In this document: in pieces, positions 8,860 through 18,123 of the stretch
Layout: each line of letters opens with the position of its first letter
How positions within the stretch are numbered: position 1 is the first letter of the stretch
DNA from: Acidobacteriota bacterium
Lineage (GTDB): Bacteria; Acidobacteriota; Terriglobia; Terriglobales; Acidobacteriaceae
Direction: 5' to 3'
DNA: 64,000 bases
Assembly (NCBI GenBank): GCA_013289795.1
Contig: JABCZH010000008.1
Location: 215,520-279,519, forward strand
Program-made: the position numbers and the translations under genes
The notes under the pieces: generated by a model
What the model was told of the DNA's origin: nothing
Databases searched by the model: none
What the model saw: the letters and a program-made list of their open reading frames with translations, nothing else

Positions 8860-10944
8860 ATGGCTGCAAATCCGCAAGTGGTGCTAACCAACGCCCAGTT
8901 GGACGAGCTCTGTATCAACACCATTCGCACCCTTTGCATGGATGCGGTGCAAAAGGCCAACTCTGGCCATCCCGGCACGCCGATGGCGATGGCGCCGGTA
9001 GCGTACGCGCTGTGGCAGCGAGTTCTGCGTTTTGATCCCCAGGATCCCATCTGGCCCAACCGTGATCGCTTTGTGCTTTCGATGGGCCATGCCTCGACGT
9101 TGCTGTATTCCATGCTGTGCCTCTGCCAGGTGAAGGCAGTCGACTCCGCTTACGAACGGCTCGGAGAACTGTCGGTGAAGCCGTCCGACCTGGAGCGGTT
9201 TCGTCAGTTGGATAGCAAATGTCCGGGACATCCCGAATACCGCTGGACTTCGGGAATTGAGACCACTACCGGGCCACTCGGACAGGGCGTAGCAACCAGC
9301 GTGGGCATGGCTATGGCTGGCAAATGGCTCGCCGAGCATTTCAATCGGCCAGATTTTGAAATGTTCAACTACAACGTTTACGCGCTTTGCGGAGACGGCT
9401 GCATGATGGAGGGAGTTTCGGGCGAAGCGGCCTCGTTGGCGGGGCATCTCCAGCTTTCCAATCTGTGCTGGATCTATGACAACAACAAGATCACCATCGA
9501 AGGCAACACGTCCTGGGCGTTCAGCGATGACGTCGCGACCCGGTTTATCGGCTACGGCTGGAATGTGACCCGCGTCGGCGATGCCAATGATCAGGAAGTG
9601 CTCGCACGGGCCTTCAAGACATTTCAAAAAACCACCGACCGGCCCACGCTCATCATTGTGGACAGCCATATCGCCTACGGATCGCCCCACAAGCAGGACA
9701 CCAGCGCCGCTCACGGAGAACCGCTAGGCGAGGAGGAAATCCGGCTGACCAAGCGGAATTATGGCTGGCCTGAGAACGCCAAGTTTTACATACCCGAGGG
9801 TGTGTATGAACACTTCCAGGCAGGTGTTGGCGAACGTGGACATGATCAGCGGCAGAGTTGGATGGCACAGTTAAAGGAATACGAGAAGAAGTATCCCGAA
9901 CTCGCTTTGCAGCTTGACCAGATGCAAACTCGCAAGCTGCCTGCCGGCTGGGATCAGAATCTCCCGGTTTTCCCGCCCGACGAAAAGGGAGTGGCTGGCC
10001 GAGACGCCTCGGCGAAAGTGGAGAATGCGTTCGCAAAGAATATACCGTGGCTGATTGGTGGCGCGGCCGACCTTGCTCCCTCGACGAAAACCCGGCTCAC
10101 CTTCGACGGAGCGGGAGACTTTCTGGCTGGCAGTTATGGGGGCCGCAATCTCCACTTCGGAATCCGTGAGCACGCGATGGCCTCGATTCTAAATGGACTT
10201 GCGCTGTCGAAAATTCGACCATTCGGTGCCGGCTTCCTGATCTTCAGCGACTACTCGCGACCTGCCATCCGGTTGGCCGCGTTAATGGAAATTCCGACAA
10301 TCTACATTTTCACTCACGATTCCATCGGAGTCGGCGAAGATGGCCCGACCCACCAACCCGTGGAGCAGTTGGCTTCGCTGCGCGCAATTCCAGGGCTGAT
10401 CACACTGCGGCCGGGCGATGCCAATGAAACGCTCGAAGCCTGGAAGTTTATTCTGCAATTGCGCCATGACCCCGCCGTGCTGATTGTGGCGCGCCAGGCC
10501 TTGCCGACGTTGGATCGCTCGAAGTACGCTCCGGCTTCGGGACTGGCGAAGGGCGCTTACGTGTTGGCAGATGCCTCAAGCGGCAAGCCTGAAGTGATCC
10601 TGATGGCGAGCGGCAGCGAGGTGTATCTGGCCGTAGCCGCGTTTGAAACGCTCAAAGCGGAAGGCATCAAGGCGCGAGTCGTGAGTATGCCGTCGTGGGA
10701 GGTTTTCGAGCATCAGAGCGAAGCGTATCGTGAGAGCGTGCTTCCTTCCGATGTGGAGGCCCGGGTTTCCGTGGAGCAAGCATCCATCTTCGGGTGGGGG
10801 CAGTATGTCGGGCGGAAAGGACGCCGCATCGGGATGAAGACGTTCGGTGCCTCTGCGCCACTGAAGGAATTGCAGAAGAAATACGGCTTCACGCCGGAAG
10901 CCATCGTCTCCGCCGCCAAAGAAACACTTAACGGAGCTAGATAG
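8860..10944 (+). CDS. tkt: Transketolase
   Basis: A 694-residue thiamine diphosphate enzyme that moves two-carbon ketol units between sugar phosphates in the non-oxidative pentose phosphate pathway. The N-terminal stretch CMDAVQKANSGHPGTPMAMAP is the transketolase start motif. GDGCMMEGVSGEAAS followed by LCWIYDNNKITIEG is the ThDP/Mg2+ motif, and the pyrimidine-binding half shows GIREHAMASILNGLAL, THDSIGVGEDGPTHQPVEQLA and RPGDANETLEAW. Length is slightly above the usual 660-670. I place the start at ATG 8860 because GAGGTG lies just upstream at 8851-8856; a GTG within that site is the longer alternative. It is the first gene of a tkt, tal-pgi, gnd, zwf operon; the next start is 31 bases beyond its stop. 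Confidence 0.95.
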   Translation: MAANPQVVLTNAQLDELCINTIRTLCMDAVQKANSGHPGTPMAMAPVAYALWQRVLRFDPQDPIWPNRDRFVLSMGHASTLLYSMLCLCQVKAVDSAYERLGELSVKPSDLERFRQLDSKCPGHPEYRWTSGIETTTGPLGQGVATSVGMAMAGKWLAEHFNRPDFEMFNYNVYALCGDGCMMEGVSGEAASLAGHLQLSNLCWIYDNNKITIEGNTSWAFSDDVATRFIGYGWNVTRVGDANDQEVLARAFKTFQKTTDRPTLIIVDSHIAYGSPHKQDTSAAHGEPLGEEEIRLTKRNYGWPENAKFYIPEGVYEHFQAGVGERGHDQRQSWMAQLKEYEKKYPELALQLDQMQTRKLPAGWDQNLPVFPPDEKGVAGRDASAKVENAFAKNIPWLIGGAADLAPSTKTRLTFDGAGDFLAGSYGGRNLHFGIREHAMASILNGLALSKIRPFGAGFLIFSDYSRPAIRLAALMEIPTIYIFTHDSIGVGEDGPTHQPVEQLASLRAIPGLITLRPGDANETLEAWKFILQLRHDPAVLIVARQALPTLDRSKYAPASGLAKGAYVLADASSGKPEVILMASGSEVYLAVAAFETLKAEGIKARVVSMPSWEVFEHQSEAYRESVLPSDVEARVSVEQASIFGWGQYVGRKGRRIGMKTFGASAPLKELQKKYGFTPEAIVSAAKETLNGAR

Positions 10945-10975
10945 CTCCCGCAGTATTCGTCGAATGGAGAAAAAT

Positions 10976-13867
10976 ATGGAAGCAGCCATCGCTTTTCGAA
11001 CCGAAGCCAACGGGAATCCGCTGAAGAACCTGCTGCGGTACGGTCAGTCGGTATGGCTGGATTACATTCGCCGCAGCCTCATCACCAGCGGAGAATTGCA
11101 ACATTTCCTGGATGAAGACGGATTGCGGGGCGTGACCTCGAATCCCTCCATCTTCGAGAAAGCCATCACCGGCAGCTCGGACTATGCAGATTTCCTGAAA
11201 GAGCTGGAGAAGAATCCGGACCTTGACGCCAAAGCGCGCTATGAGCAATTGGCCATCCGTGACATTCAGGACACGGCCGACGTGCTGCGTCCCATCTACC
11301 AGCAGAGCAAGAAGCGCGATGGTTACGTGAGCCTGGAAGTGTCCCCGACGCTGGCTCGCGATACGCGTGGAACCCTCGACGAAGCCCGGCGGTTATGGAA
11401 GGCGGTGGGACGCGGAAACGTGATGATCAAGGTGCCTGCCACGCCCGAAGGCATTCCTGCGATCGAACAACTGATCAGCGAAGGCATCAACGTCAACGTC
11501 ACACTGTTATTTGCGCAAGCAGCCTACGAACGCGTGGCGGAGGCTTACATTTCCGGGCTCGAGAAACTGGCTGCCCAAAACAAAGATGTCGGCGGAGTCG
11601 CCAGTGTCGCGAGTTTCTTCATTAGCCGCATCGATTCCATGGTCGACGCTCTCTTGAACGCCAAACTGAAAACCTCCAACAAAGCGAGTGAACGAGCGCT
11701 GGCCAGAAGCACCCTGGGTAAAGTTGCCATCGCCAACGCGAAGCTCACCTATCAGCGCTATAAGGAAATTGTTTCGAGTGAGCGTTGGAAGAAGCTTGCC
11801 GCCAAGGGTGCACAGACGCAACGTTTGTTGTGGGCGAGCACCGGTACCAAGAACCCGAGTTATCGCGACGTACTGTACGTTGAGGAGTTGATCGGGGCGG
11901 ACACGGTCAACACCATTCCCCCGCCGACTTTCTCAGCTTTTCGCGAACATGGCAAGGTGCGTTCGAGTCTGGAAGAGGACGTCGAGGCCGCCAACGATAC
12001 CATGCAGACTCTCGGCGAGCTGGGCGTCTCCATGGAAGCGGTGACCGGGAAACTGCTGGATGAAGGCCTGGTGCTGTTTGCGGACGCTTTTGACAAGTTG
12101 CTGAAGGCCGTGGATCGTACCAACCGCCCATCGCTTGTTGCCAAGGTGAATCGGCTGACCTACGTTCTGTCCCCGAAACTGGCGGCGGCAGCTACCGCTT
12201 CGATTGACGAGTGGCGCACTGGGGGCAAGATGCGGCGTTTGTGGCAGCGGGACGCTACGCTTTGGAGTGGCACCGATGAAGCCAATTGGCTGGGTTGGCT
12301 CGGCATCACCGACGATCAGCTTGCGCACACCCAACACCTGGCGGACATCGCGAAGGAAGCGCGGAATGGGGGTTTTACTCACGCACTTCTATTAGGGATG
12401 GGCGGGTCCAGCTTGTGTCCAGAAGTGATGCAGGTGACGTACGGGAGAAACCCGGCTCATCCCGAGTTTCACGTCCTCGATTCCACCGACCCCGCACAAG
12501 TGAAGGCTTTCGAGAAGAAAGTGGATCTGGCGAAGACTTTGTTCATCGTCTCCAGCAAGTCAGGAAGCACCCTGGAGCCGAATATCTTCAAAGAATATTT
12601 CATGGAATGCGTCCGCAAGGTGGTGGGCAATGAGCAGGCCGGTTCCCGCTTCATCGCCATCACCGACCCCGGTTCCAAGATGCAACATGTAGCCGAGGGC
12701 GATAATTTCCGGCACGTCTTTTTCGGGTTGTCGAGCATCGGCGGCCGCTATTCGGCGCTCTCTGATTTTGGGCTGGTGCCGGCAGCCGTCATGGGCGTGG
12801 ACACCCGGCGATTCCTCGATCGCACCGAAGAGATGGTGCACGCTTGTGCATCCTGTGTGCCGCTGGAGGAGAACCCCGGGCTGGTGTTAGGCACCATCCT
12901 GGGAGTGGCTGCGAAAGATGGGCGAGACAAAGTAACCATCATTACGTCGCCGGAGGTTCACGACCTCGGGGCCTGGCTAGAGCAGTTGCTGGCCGAGTCC
13001 ACGGGGAAAGAGGGGCACGGTCTGATTCCGGTTGACCGTGAGGAACTCGGAGCGCCCGCGGTTTACGGCAACGACCGGGTATTTGTGTATCTGAAGCTAG
13101 TGTCGGCCTCGGACGCGGCACAGGAAGCCAAGCTCCAGGCACTTGAGGCGGCGGGGCATCCCGTGGTTCGGATCGGGGTCGCTGATATCTACGATCTGGG
13201 CCAGGAATTCTTCCGCTGGGAAATTGCCACAGCAGTCGCCGGCTCCATCATCGGCATCAATGCCTTCAATCAGCCGGACGTGGAGGCCAGCAAGATTGCG
13301 ACCCGCAACCTGACCGACGCGTACGAGAAAACTGGCAAGCTGCCGGCGGAGCAGCCCATCCTGGAAGACGGCGGGATCAAACTGTTCACCGACGATGCCA
13401 ACAGCGCGGCTCTGGCCAAAGCGGCGGGAGGGAATAAGTCGCTCGCCGCTTATCTGAAGGCCCATCTCAATCGGTTAGGTGCGGGCGATTATTTTGCATT
13501 GTTGGCGTATGTGCAAATGAACGACAAACACGAACAGCAGTTGCAGGGCATCCGGCACAAAGTTCGCGACAAGAAGTCCGTGGCTACTTGCCTTGGATTC
13601 GGCCCGAGGTTCTTGCACTCGACTGGTCAGGCGTATAAGGGCGGTCCGAACAGCGGCGTCGTGCTGCAGGTCACATGTGACGACGCAGCCGACGTGGCCG
13701 TACCGGGGCGGAAATTCACCTTCGGAGTGGTGAAGGCGGCGCAGGCGCGGGGTGACTTCCAGGTGCTGGTGGAGCGCAAGCGACGTGCCCTGCGGGCCCA
13801 CCTGGGGTCTGATGTGGCCGCTGGCCTCGAGAAATTGGCAGCAGCAATTGCGCAGGCATTAGCCTAA
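10976..13867 (+). CDS. tal-pgi: Bifunctional transaldolase / glucose-6-phosphate isomerase
   Basis: A 963-residue fusion. Roughly residues 10-370 are a transaldolase (GVTSNPSIFEKAI near the start; the Schiff-base lysine in NVMIKVPATPEG, about residue 152; later KLTYQRYKE and TKNPSYRDVLYVEELIG). Residues from about 400 to the end are a phosphoglucose isomerase (GMGGSSLCPEV, VSSKSGSTLEPNIF, then GGRYSALSDFG). Together they interconvert transaldolase substrates and glucose-6-P/fructose-6-P, so one polypeptide recycles pentose-phosphate products to glucose-6-P for zwf. This fusion is known in several bacterial groups. I chose ATG 10976 because GGAG at 10966-10969 lies six bases upstream; ATG 10964 has no such site. 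It sits between tkt and gnd with gaps of about 30 bases. Confidence 0.93.
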   Translation: MEAAIAFRTEANGNPLKNLLRYGQSVWLDYIRRSLITSGELQHFLDEDGLRGVTSNPSIFEKAITGSSDYADFLKELEKNPDLDAKARYEQLAIRDIQDTADVLRPIYQQSKKRDGYVSLEVSPTLARDTRGTLDEARRLWKAVGRGNVMIKVPATPEGIPAIEQLISEGINVNVTLLFAQAAYERVAEAYISGLEKLAAQNKDVGGVASVASFFISRIDSMVDALLNAKLKTSNKASERALARSTLGKVAIANAKLTYQRYKEIVSSERWKKLAAKGAQTQRLLWASTGTKNPSYRDVLYVEELIGADTVNTIPPPTFSAFREHGKVRSSLEEDVEAANDTMQTLGELGVSMEAVTGKLLDEGLVLFADAFDKLLKAVDRTNRPSLVAKVNRLTYVLSPKLAAAATASIDEWRTGGKMRRLWQRDATLWSGTDEANWLGWLGITDDQLAHTQHLADIAKEARNGGFTHALLLGMGGSSLCPEVMQVTYGRNPAHPEFHVLDSTDPAQVKAFEKKVDLAKTLFIVSSKSGSTLEPNIFKEYFMECVRKVVGNEQAGSRFIAITDPGSKMQHVAEGDNFRHVFFGLSSIGGRYSALSDFGLVPAAVMGVDTRRFLDRTEEMVHACASCVPLEENPGLVLGTILGVAAKDGRDKVTIITSPEVHDLGAWLEQLLAESTGKEGHGLIPVDREELGAPAVYGNDRVFVYLKLVSASDAAQEAKLQALEAAGHPVVRIGVADIYDLGQEFFRWEIATAVAGSIIGINAFNQPDVEASKIATRNLTDAYEKTGKLPAEQPILEDGGIKLFTDDANSAALAKAAGGNKSLAAYLKAHLNRLGAGDYFALLAYVQMNDKHEQQLQGIRHKVRDKKSVATCLGFGPRFLHSTGQAYKGGPNSGVVLQVTCDDAADVAVPGRKFTFGVVKAAQARGDFQVLVERKRRALRAHLGSDVAAGLEKLAAAIAQALA

Positions 13868-13894
13868 TGATAATGATGAAGAGGAGCGAGAGAT

Positions 13895-14884
13895 ATGCAA
13901 TTAGGAATGGTTGGCTTGGGCAAGATGGGCGCCAACATGACGCGGCGCCTGATGCGGGGAAAACATCAACTGGTAGTGTCAGACCTTAGTCCCGACAATG
14001 TAAAGCAATTGGCTGGCGAAGGAGCGATCGCTTCGTCGTCGCTGGACGACTTCGTCTCCAAGCTCAAAGCGCCAAGAGTCGCTTGGTTGATGGTGCCGGC
14101 CGGCGATCCAACCGAAAAGACGGTGGTTGCGTTGTCGGAAAAAATGAGCGCCGGTGACACCATCATCGACGGCGGCAATTCCTACTTCAAGGACGATGTC
14201 CGCCGCTCCAAAATGCTGGCCAAGAAAGGCATTCACTATGTGGATGTCGGCACCAGCGGCGGCGTTTGGGGCATCGACCGCGGCTATTGCATGATGATCG
14301 GAGGTCCAGAATCTGCGGTACGAGCGCTCGACCCGATTTTCAAGACGCTGGCTCCCGGTCGCGGAGAGGTTGCGCGCACTCCGGGCAGAGACAAAATGCC
14401 AGGAACTGCCGAGGACGGTTATCTGCATTGTGGCCCTTCCGGCGCCGGACACTTCGTCAAGATGGTGCACAACGGAATCGAATACGGGCTCATGCAAGCC
14501 TATGCGGAAGGCCTCGACATCTTCCAAAACGCCAACAGCGCCGCACTTCCTGAGGAATACCGTTACAACCTCAACAACGCGGATATTACCGAACTGTGGC
14601 GTCGAGGCAGCGTAGTCGGTTCGTGGCTGCTGGATCTTACGGCGATGGCCCTGGCGGAGAACCGCGATCTATCCAATTACACCGGTGTGGTGCAGGACTC
14701 GGGTGAGGGGCGGTGGACGATCATGGCTGCGATCGACGAGGCGGTTCCGACCGAGGTTCTGTCGGCCGCGCTTTACACTCGCTTCCGCTCGCGCCAGCAG
14801 CATACCTTCGCGGAAAAGGTATTGTCCGCAATGCGGCAGAAGTTCGGCGGACACGTGGAGCCCAAATCTGTGGCTGCGGATTAG
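13895..14884 (+). CDS. gnd: 6-phosphogluconate dehydrogenase (decarboxylating), short form
   Basis: A 329-residue enzyme converting 6-phosphogluconate to ribulose-5-phosphate and CO2 with reduction of NAD(P)+. The N-terminal [13 protein letters not shown] is the dinucleotide-binding motif. [13 protein letters not shown] and [22 protein letters not shown] are the family signatures, and [24 protein letters not shown] holds the substrate-binding and catalytic Lys-Asn pair. The length matches the short YqeC/GndA-like class (about 300-330) rather than the 470-residue Gnd; that class is often NAD+-preferring, which I cannot verify here. A strong GAGGAGCGAGAG site precedes the ATG. It lies 27 bases after tal-pgi and 44 bases before zwf, in the same operon. 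Confidence 0.93.
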   Translation: MQLGMVGLGKMGANMTRRLMRGKHQLVVSDLSPDNVKQLAGEGAIASSSLDDFVSKLKAPRVAWLMVPAGDPTEKTVVALSEKMSAGDTIIDGGNSYFKDDVRRSKMLAKKGIHYVDVGTSGGVWGIDRGYCMMIGGPESAVRALDPIFKTLAPGRGEVARTPGRDKMPGTAEDGYLHCGPSGAGHFVKMVHNGIEYGLMQAYAEGLDIFQNANSAALPEEYRYNLNNADITELWRRGSVVGSWLLDLTAMALAENRDLSNYTGVVQDSGEGRWTIMAAIDEAVPTEVLSAALYTRFRSRQQHTFAEKVLSAMRQKFGGHVEPKSVAAD

Positions 14885-14928
14885 TCTCGGACGGGTGCGT
14901 TGAAGTCGGTCGAAGGGGGGCGGCGGAA

Positions 14929-16500
14929 ATGAGCGTTTCGAGTCTGGCGGAAATGACGACTGAAAGTGTGGGGAGGCCGGGAGATCCCTGCGTGATGGTG
15001 ATCTTCGGCGCAGGCGGGGACCTCACTCGACGCAAGCTGATGCCCGCGCTTTACAACCTAGCGGCTGCAAACCTGCTCTCGCGGGAGTTTGCGGTGATCG
15101 GGTTGGCACGCGAGGCCATGACCACCGACCAGTTCCGCGATAAATTTCGGCAAGACATCAAGGAATTCGGAACCTGCGCCTTGAACGATGACGTGACCGA
15201 GTGGTTCATCCGGCGGCTTTACTACATGGCTGGCGAGTTCGGCGACCCCAAAGCTTATGCTCAGCTTCGCGACCTGCTGGACAAGGTGAACAAAGACCAC
15301 GGCTGCCGGGAAAACTACTTTTACTATATGGCGACGGCGCCTACGTTTTTTGCTCCTATCGTGCAGCAGTTGGGCGCTGCCGGCCTGGTTCCCAACGACG
15401 GTGAGCAGTGGCGCCGCATCATCGTTGAAAAGCCTTTCGGCCGAGACTTGGATTCGGCGCGCAAGCTCAACCGCGACCTGTTGCAGGTGGTGCGGGAGAA
15501 GCAGATTTATCGCATCGATCACTATCTGGGGAAGGAAACTGTACAGAACATTCTGGCATTTCGCTTTGCCAACGGCATTTTTGAGCCGATCTGGAACCGG
15601 CGCTATATTGATCATGTGCAAATTACGGTGGCTGAGACCGTAGGTGTCGAGCAGCGTGGTGGATACTACGACCAGTCCGGCACCTTGCGCGACATGGTGC
15701 CGAATCACATCCTGCAATTGATCTCTCTCACCGCCATGGAGCCTCCAATATCGTTCCAGGCGGATGCGGTACGAGACGAACAATCGAAAATCCTTCACGC
15801 CATCCAGCCGCTTAGTTCGGAGGACGTGCTGACCCACGCGGTTCGGGGGCAGTATGGCGACGGGCACGACCCTGAGAAGCGTATGGCCGCGTATCGCTCG
15901 GAACCCAGTGTGAATCCGGACTCAGCCACCGAAACGTTCGTAGCAATGAAGCTTCACATCGATAACTGGCGCTGGGCGGGTGTTCCCTTCTACCTGCGAA
16001 CGGGAAAGAGATTGCCGCAACGGCATACCGAGATTGCAATCCAGTTCCGGCGCGCTCCGTTTGTTTTGTTCCGTGACACGCCGGTGGAGAGTCTTTCACC
16101 AAACATTCTGGTGCTCCACATTCAGCCTGAGGAAGGCATTTCCCTCAGTTTTGGCGCAAAGTTCCCCGGCCCGATTATGCGCCTGGGAAATGTGGACATG
16201 AGCTTTGCCTATTCGGATTATTTCGGCAGCTCTCCCAGCACTGGTTACGAGAGGCTGCTGCACGATTGCATGATCGGGGACGCTACGCTGTTCCAACGCG
16301 CGGACATGGTGGAAGCAGGTTGGAGTGTGGTGGCTCCGGTTCTTGACGTGTGGACGGCGCTGCGTCCACGAACTTTTCCCAACTATCCCGCAGGCGCCTG
16401 GGGACCGAAAGAAGCCGATGAGTTGCTTGCCCGCGATGGCAGAAAGTGGAGGCTGAATGACAACCACACCGCGAAGCCTGCGGCAGCGGCGAAGTCCTGA
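14929..16500 (+). CDS. zwf: Glucose-6-phosphate 1-dehydrogenase
   Basis: A 523-residue NADP+-linked dehydrogenase for the first oxidative step of the pentose phosphate pathway. Visible are the nucleotide-binding [36 protein letters not shown], the catalytic signature [13 protein letters not shown] with its conserved His and Lys, and the substrate-binding region [16 protein letters not shown]. An upstream extension in the same frame back to 14713 overlaps gnd and is not coding-like. The start at 14929 follows a purine-rich GAAGGGGGGCGG and begins MSVSSLAEM. No 6-phosphogluconolactonase gene (pgl) lies in this operon; it must be elsewhere or the lactone opens spontaneously. Confidence 0.95.
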   Translation: MSVSSLAEMTTESVGRPGDPCVMVIFGAGGDLTRRKLMPALYNLAAANLLSREFAVIGLAREAMTTDQFRDKFRQDIKEFGTCALNDDVTEWFIRRLYYMAGEFGDPKAYAQLRDLLDKVNKDHGCRENYFYYMATAPTFFAPIVQQLGAAGLVPNDGEQWRRIIVEKPFGRDLDSARKLNRDLLQVVREKQIYRIDHYLGKETVQNILAFRFANGIFEPIWNRRYIDHVQITVAETVGVEQRGGYYDQSGTLRDMVPNHILQLISLTAMEPPISFQADAVRDEQSKILHAIQPLSSEDVLTHAVRGQYGDGHDPEKRMAAYRSEPSVNPDSATETFVAMKLHIDNWRWAGVPFYLRTGKRLPQRHTEIAIQFRRAPFVLFRDTPVESLSPNILVLHIQPEEGISLSFGAKFPGPIMRLGNVDMSFAYSDYFGSSPSTGYERLLHDCMIGDATLFQRADMVEAGWSVVAPVLDVWTALRPRTFPNYPAGAWGPKEADELLARDGRKWRLNDNHTAKPAAAAKS

Positions 16501-16524
16501 GACTCCCATGAACCGGTTCGAACT

Positions 16525-18114
16525 ATGACGACCAGGACCAAGGCGCTCTCTATTTTAGGGTTCTACCTGGTGGTCTGTGTAACCCTTCTTCTCGGCTTGT
16601 CCTGCGGTGGCGGGAGTGGGAGCGGGTCTTCAGCTTCGAACTCGTCTGATCCTCCAGCGGTAGTGATCCCGCTTGGCGTCTCCGATGTAACCAAGGTTGT
16701 GCAGAATGCTGTGACCTCCGTCGATGCTCCTATGGTGGTCGCGGTTGTGGATCGTGGTGGAAATATCCTTGCCGTGTTTGAAACGCCGGGAGCCCCAACT
16801 ACGTCGATGGGAAATTTTGGCCAGGTGGTGCCAGCGGACGAACTGGCGGTCGGCCTGGCCCGCACGGCCGCCTTCTTCAGCAACGATCAGGCGCCACTCT
16901 CTTCCCGCACAGTGCGATTTATCAGCGGCATTCACTTTCCGCCGGGAGTTGCTGGCACCGCGAATGCCGATCTGTACGGAATCGAAAACACCAACCGCGG
17001 CTGTACCCTTAGCGCCAATTTCATCAAGGGAAAGATGCTAAATCCATCGCGGTCGATCGATGGCACCAAACCCGGCCTGGGGATTATTACGGGCAAGGCG
17101 GACACGAACGATAGTGACCCGCTCGCGGTCAATCCCGGCGGCGTACCTCTGTTCAATGGCGGAGTAGTCGGCGGCGTTGGCGTGGTGAGCACATCGCCTG
17201 AGATCGCCGAATACGCTGCCTACTCAGGTTCGAAGAATTCCGGGTTCCTTCCCAGCATCTCTCAGCTTCCGCCGCCGGGAGTCGTGATCATCGGGGGCAT
17301 CGCATTGCCTTTCGTAAATCAAACGACGCGACCGGCTGGCACGTCTGCAGGTACCTTGGCTGGCTCTTACAGCGTACCTCCGAAGGCGGGCGTGTTGCCG
17401 CCTGAAAAATTCCTGGTCGGCCCCAATGCTGGCACCATGCTTTCGCAGAGCGACGTCAACGAGATCATCATGAATGCCATAGCGACGGCGAACACAACGC
17501 GAGCAGTCATCCGCCTGCCACCCGACTCCAAGGCAAGGATGACGATTGCTGTCTCGGACCTCGACGGCACGCTTCTGGGCCTGTACCGCATGCCTGACGG
17601 AACCATATTCAGCACCGACGTGGCGGCCTCCAAGGCCCGTAACGTGATTTGGTTCAGTACTACCGGGGTGCGTGATTTGCCCGGCGTGCCCATCGGGACC
17701 GCCATCACCAATCGCCCGGTGAGTTTCGGAGCCCAGCCGCTGTTTCCGCCGGGAATCGATGGATCAGGTGACGGCCCGTTTTTTCAGTTGTATCTGCACG
17801 ATACCGCAAATCCTTGCACCCAGGGATCGGAGCCGGGAGCGCCTAACACAAACAACATGAGCGGAATCGTCTTCTTCCCGGGAAGCCTGCCGCTTTATCG
17901 GAATGGCGTGCTGGTCGGTGGGTTGGGAGTCAGCGGAGATGGCGTCGATCAAGATGACTTCGTTACCGCCGGGGCCGTGAACGCTGCTTGCGGAGCTGGC
18001 GGACCGTGTGGAGTTCCAGATTTTCAAGCGCCCGCCAAGATTCGGTCGGATCAAGTTGTGATTCGAAATGTGCGCCTGCCATACCTGAAGTTCCCGCGGA
18101 ACCCAACCAACTGA
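16525..18114 (+). CDS. Secreted GlcG/HbpS-like (DUF336) protein with two domains
   Basis: A 529-residue exported protein. The N-terminus has a hydrophobic segment ending LLLGLSCGGGSGSG; the cysteine could be lipidated, although the lipobox is imperfect. Two copies of a GlcG/HbpS-type fold are recognisable: one near residues 50-260 (VVQNAVTSVDAPMVVAVVDRGGNILAVFETPG and GGVPLFNGGVVGGVGVVST) and one near 315-500 (IIMNAIATANTTRAVIRL...MTIAVSDLDGTLLGLYRMPDG and GSLPLYRNGVLVGGLGVSGDGVDQDD). The family includes haem-binding and cofactor-related proteins; the ligand here is unknown. It begins 24 bases after zwf and is probably the last operon gene, converging on the cyclase gene 9 bases away. Confidence 0.75.
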   Translation: MTTRTKALSILGFYLVVCVTLLLGLSCGGGSGSGSSASNSSDPPAVVIPLGVSDVTKVVQNAVTSVDAPMVVAVVDRGGNILAVFETPGAPTTSMGNFGQVVPADELAVGLARTAAFFSNDQAPLSSRTVRFISGIHFPPGVAGTANADLYGIENTNRGCTLSANFIKGKMLNPSRSIDGTKPGLGIITGKADTNDSDPLAVNPGGVPLFNGGVVGGVGVVSTSPEIAEYAAYSGSKNSGFLPSISQLPPPGVVIIGGIALPFVNQTTRPAGTSAGTLAGSYSVPPKAGVLPPEKFLVGPNAGTMLSQSDVNEIIMNAIATANTTRAVIRLPPDSKARMTIAVSDLDGTLLGLYRMPDGTIFSTDVAASKARNVIWFSTTGVRDLPGVPIGTAITNRPVSFGAQPLFPPGIDGSGDGPFFQLYLHDTANPCTQGSEPGAPNTNNMSGIVFFPGSLPLYRNGVLVGGLGVSGDGVDQDDFVTAGAVNAACGAGGPCGVPDFQAPAKIRSDQVVIRNVRLPYLKFPRNPTN

Positions 18115-18123
18115 GAGACGACA

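Noticed and set aside
14713..14928. N-terminal extension of zwf
   Set aside because: It overlaps gnd, and the in-frame ATG at 14929 has a good site and the expected length.
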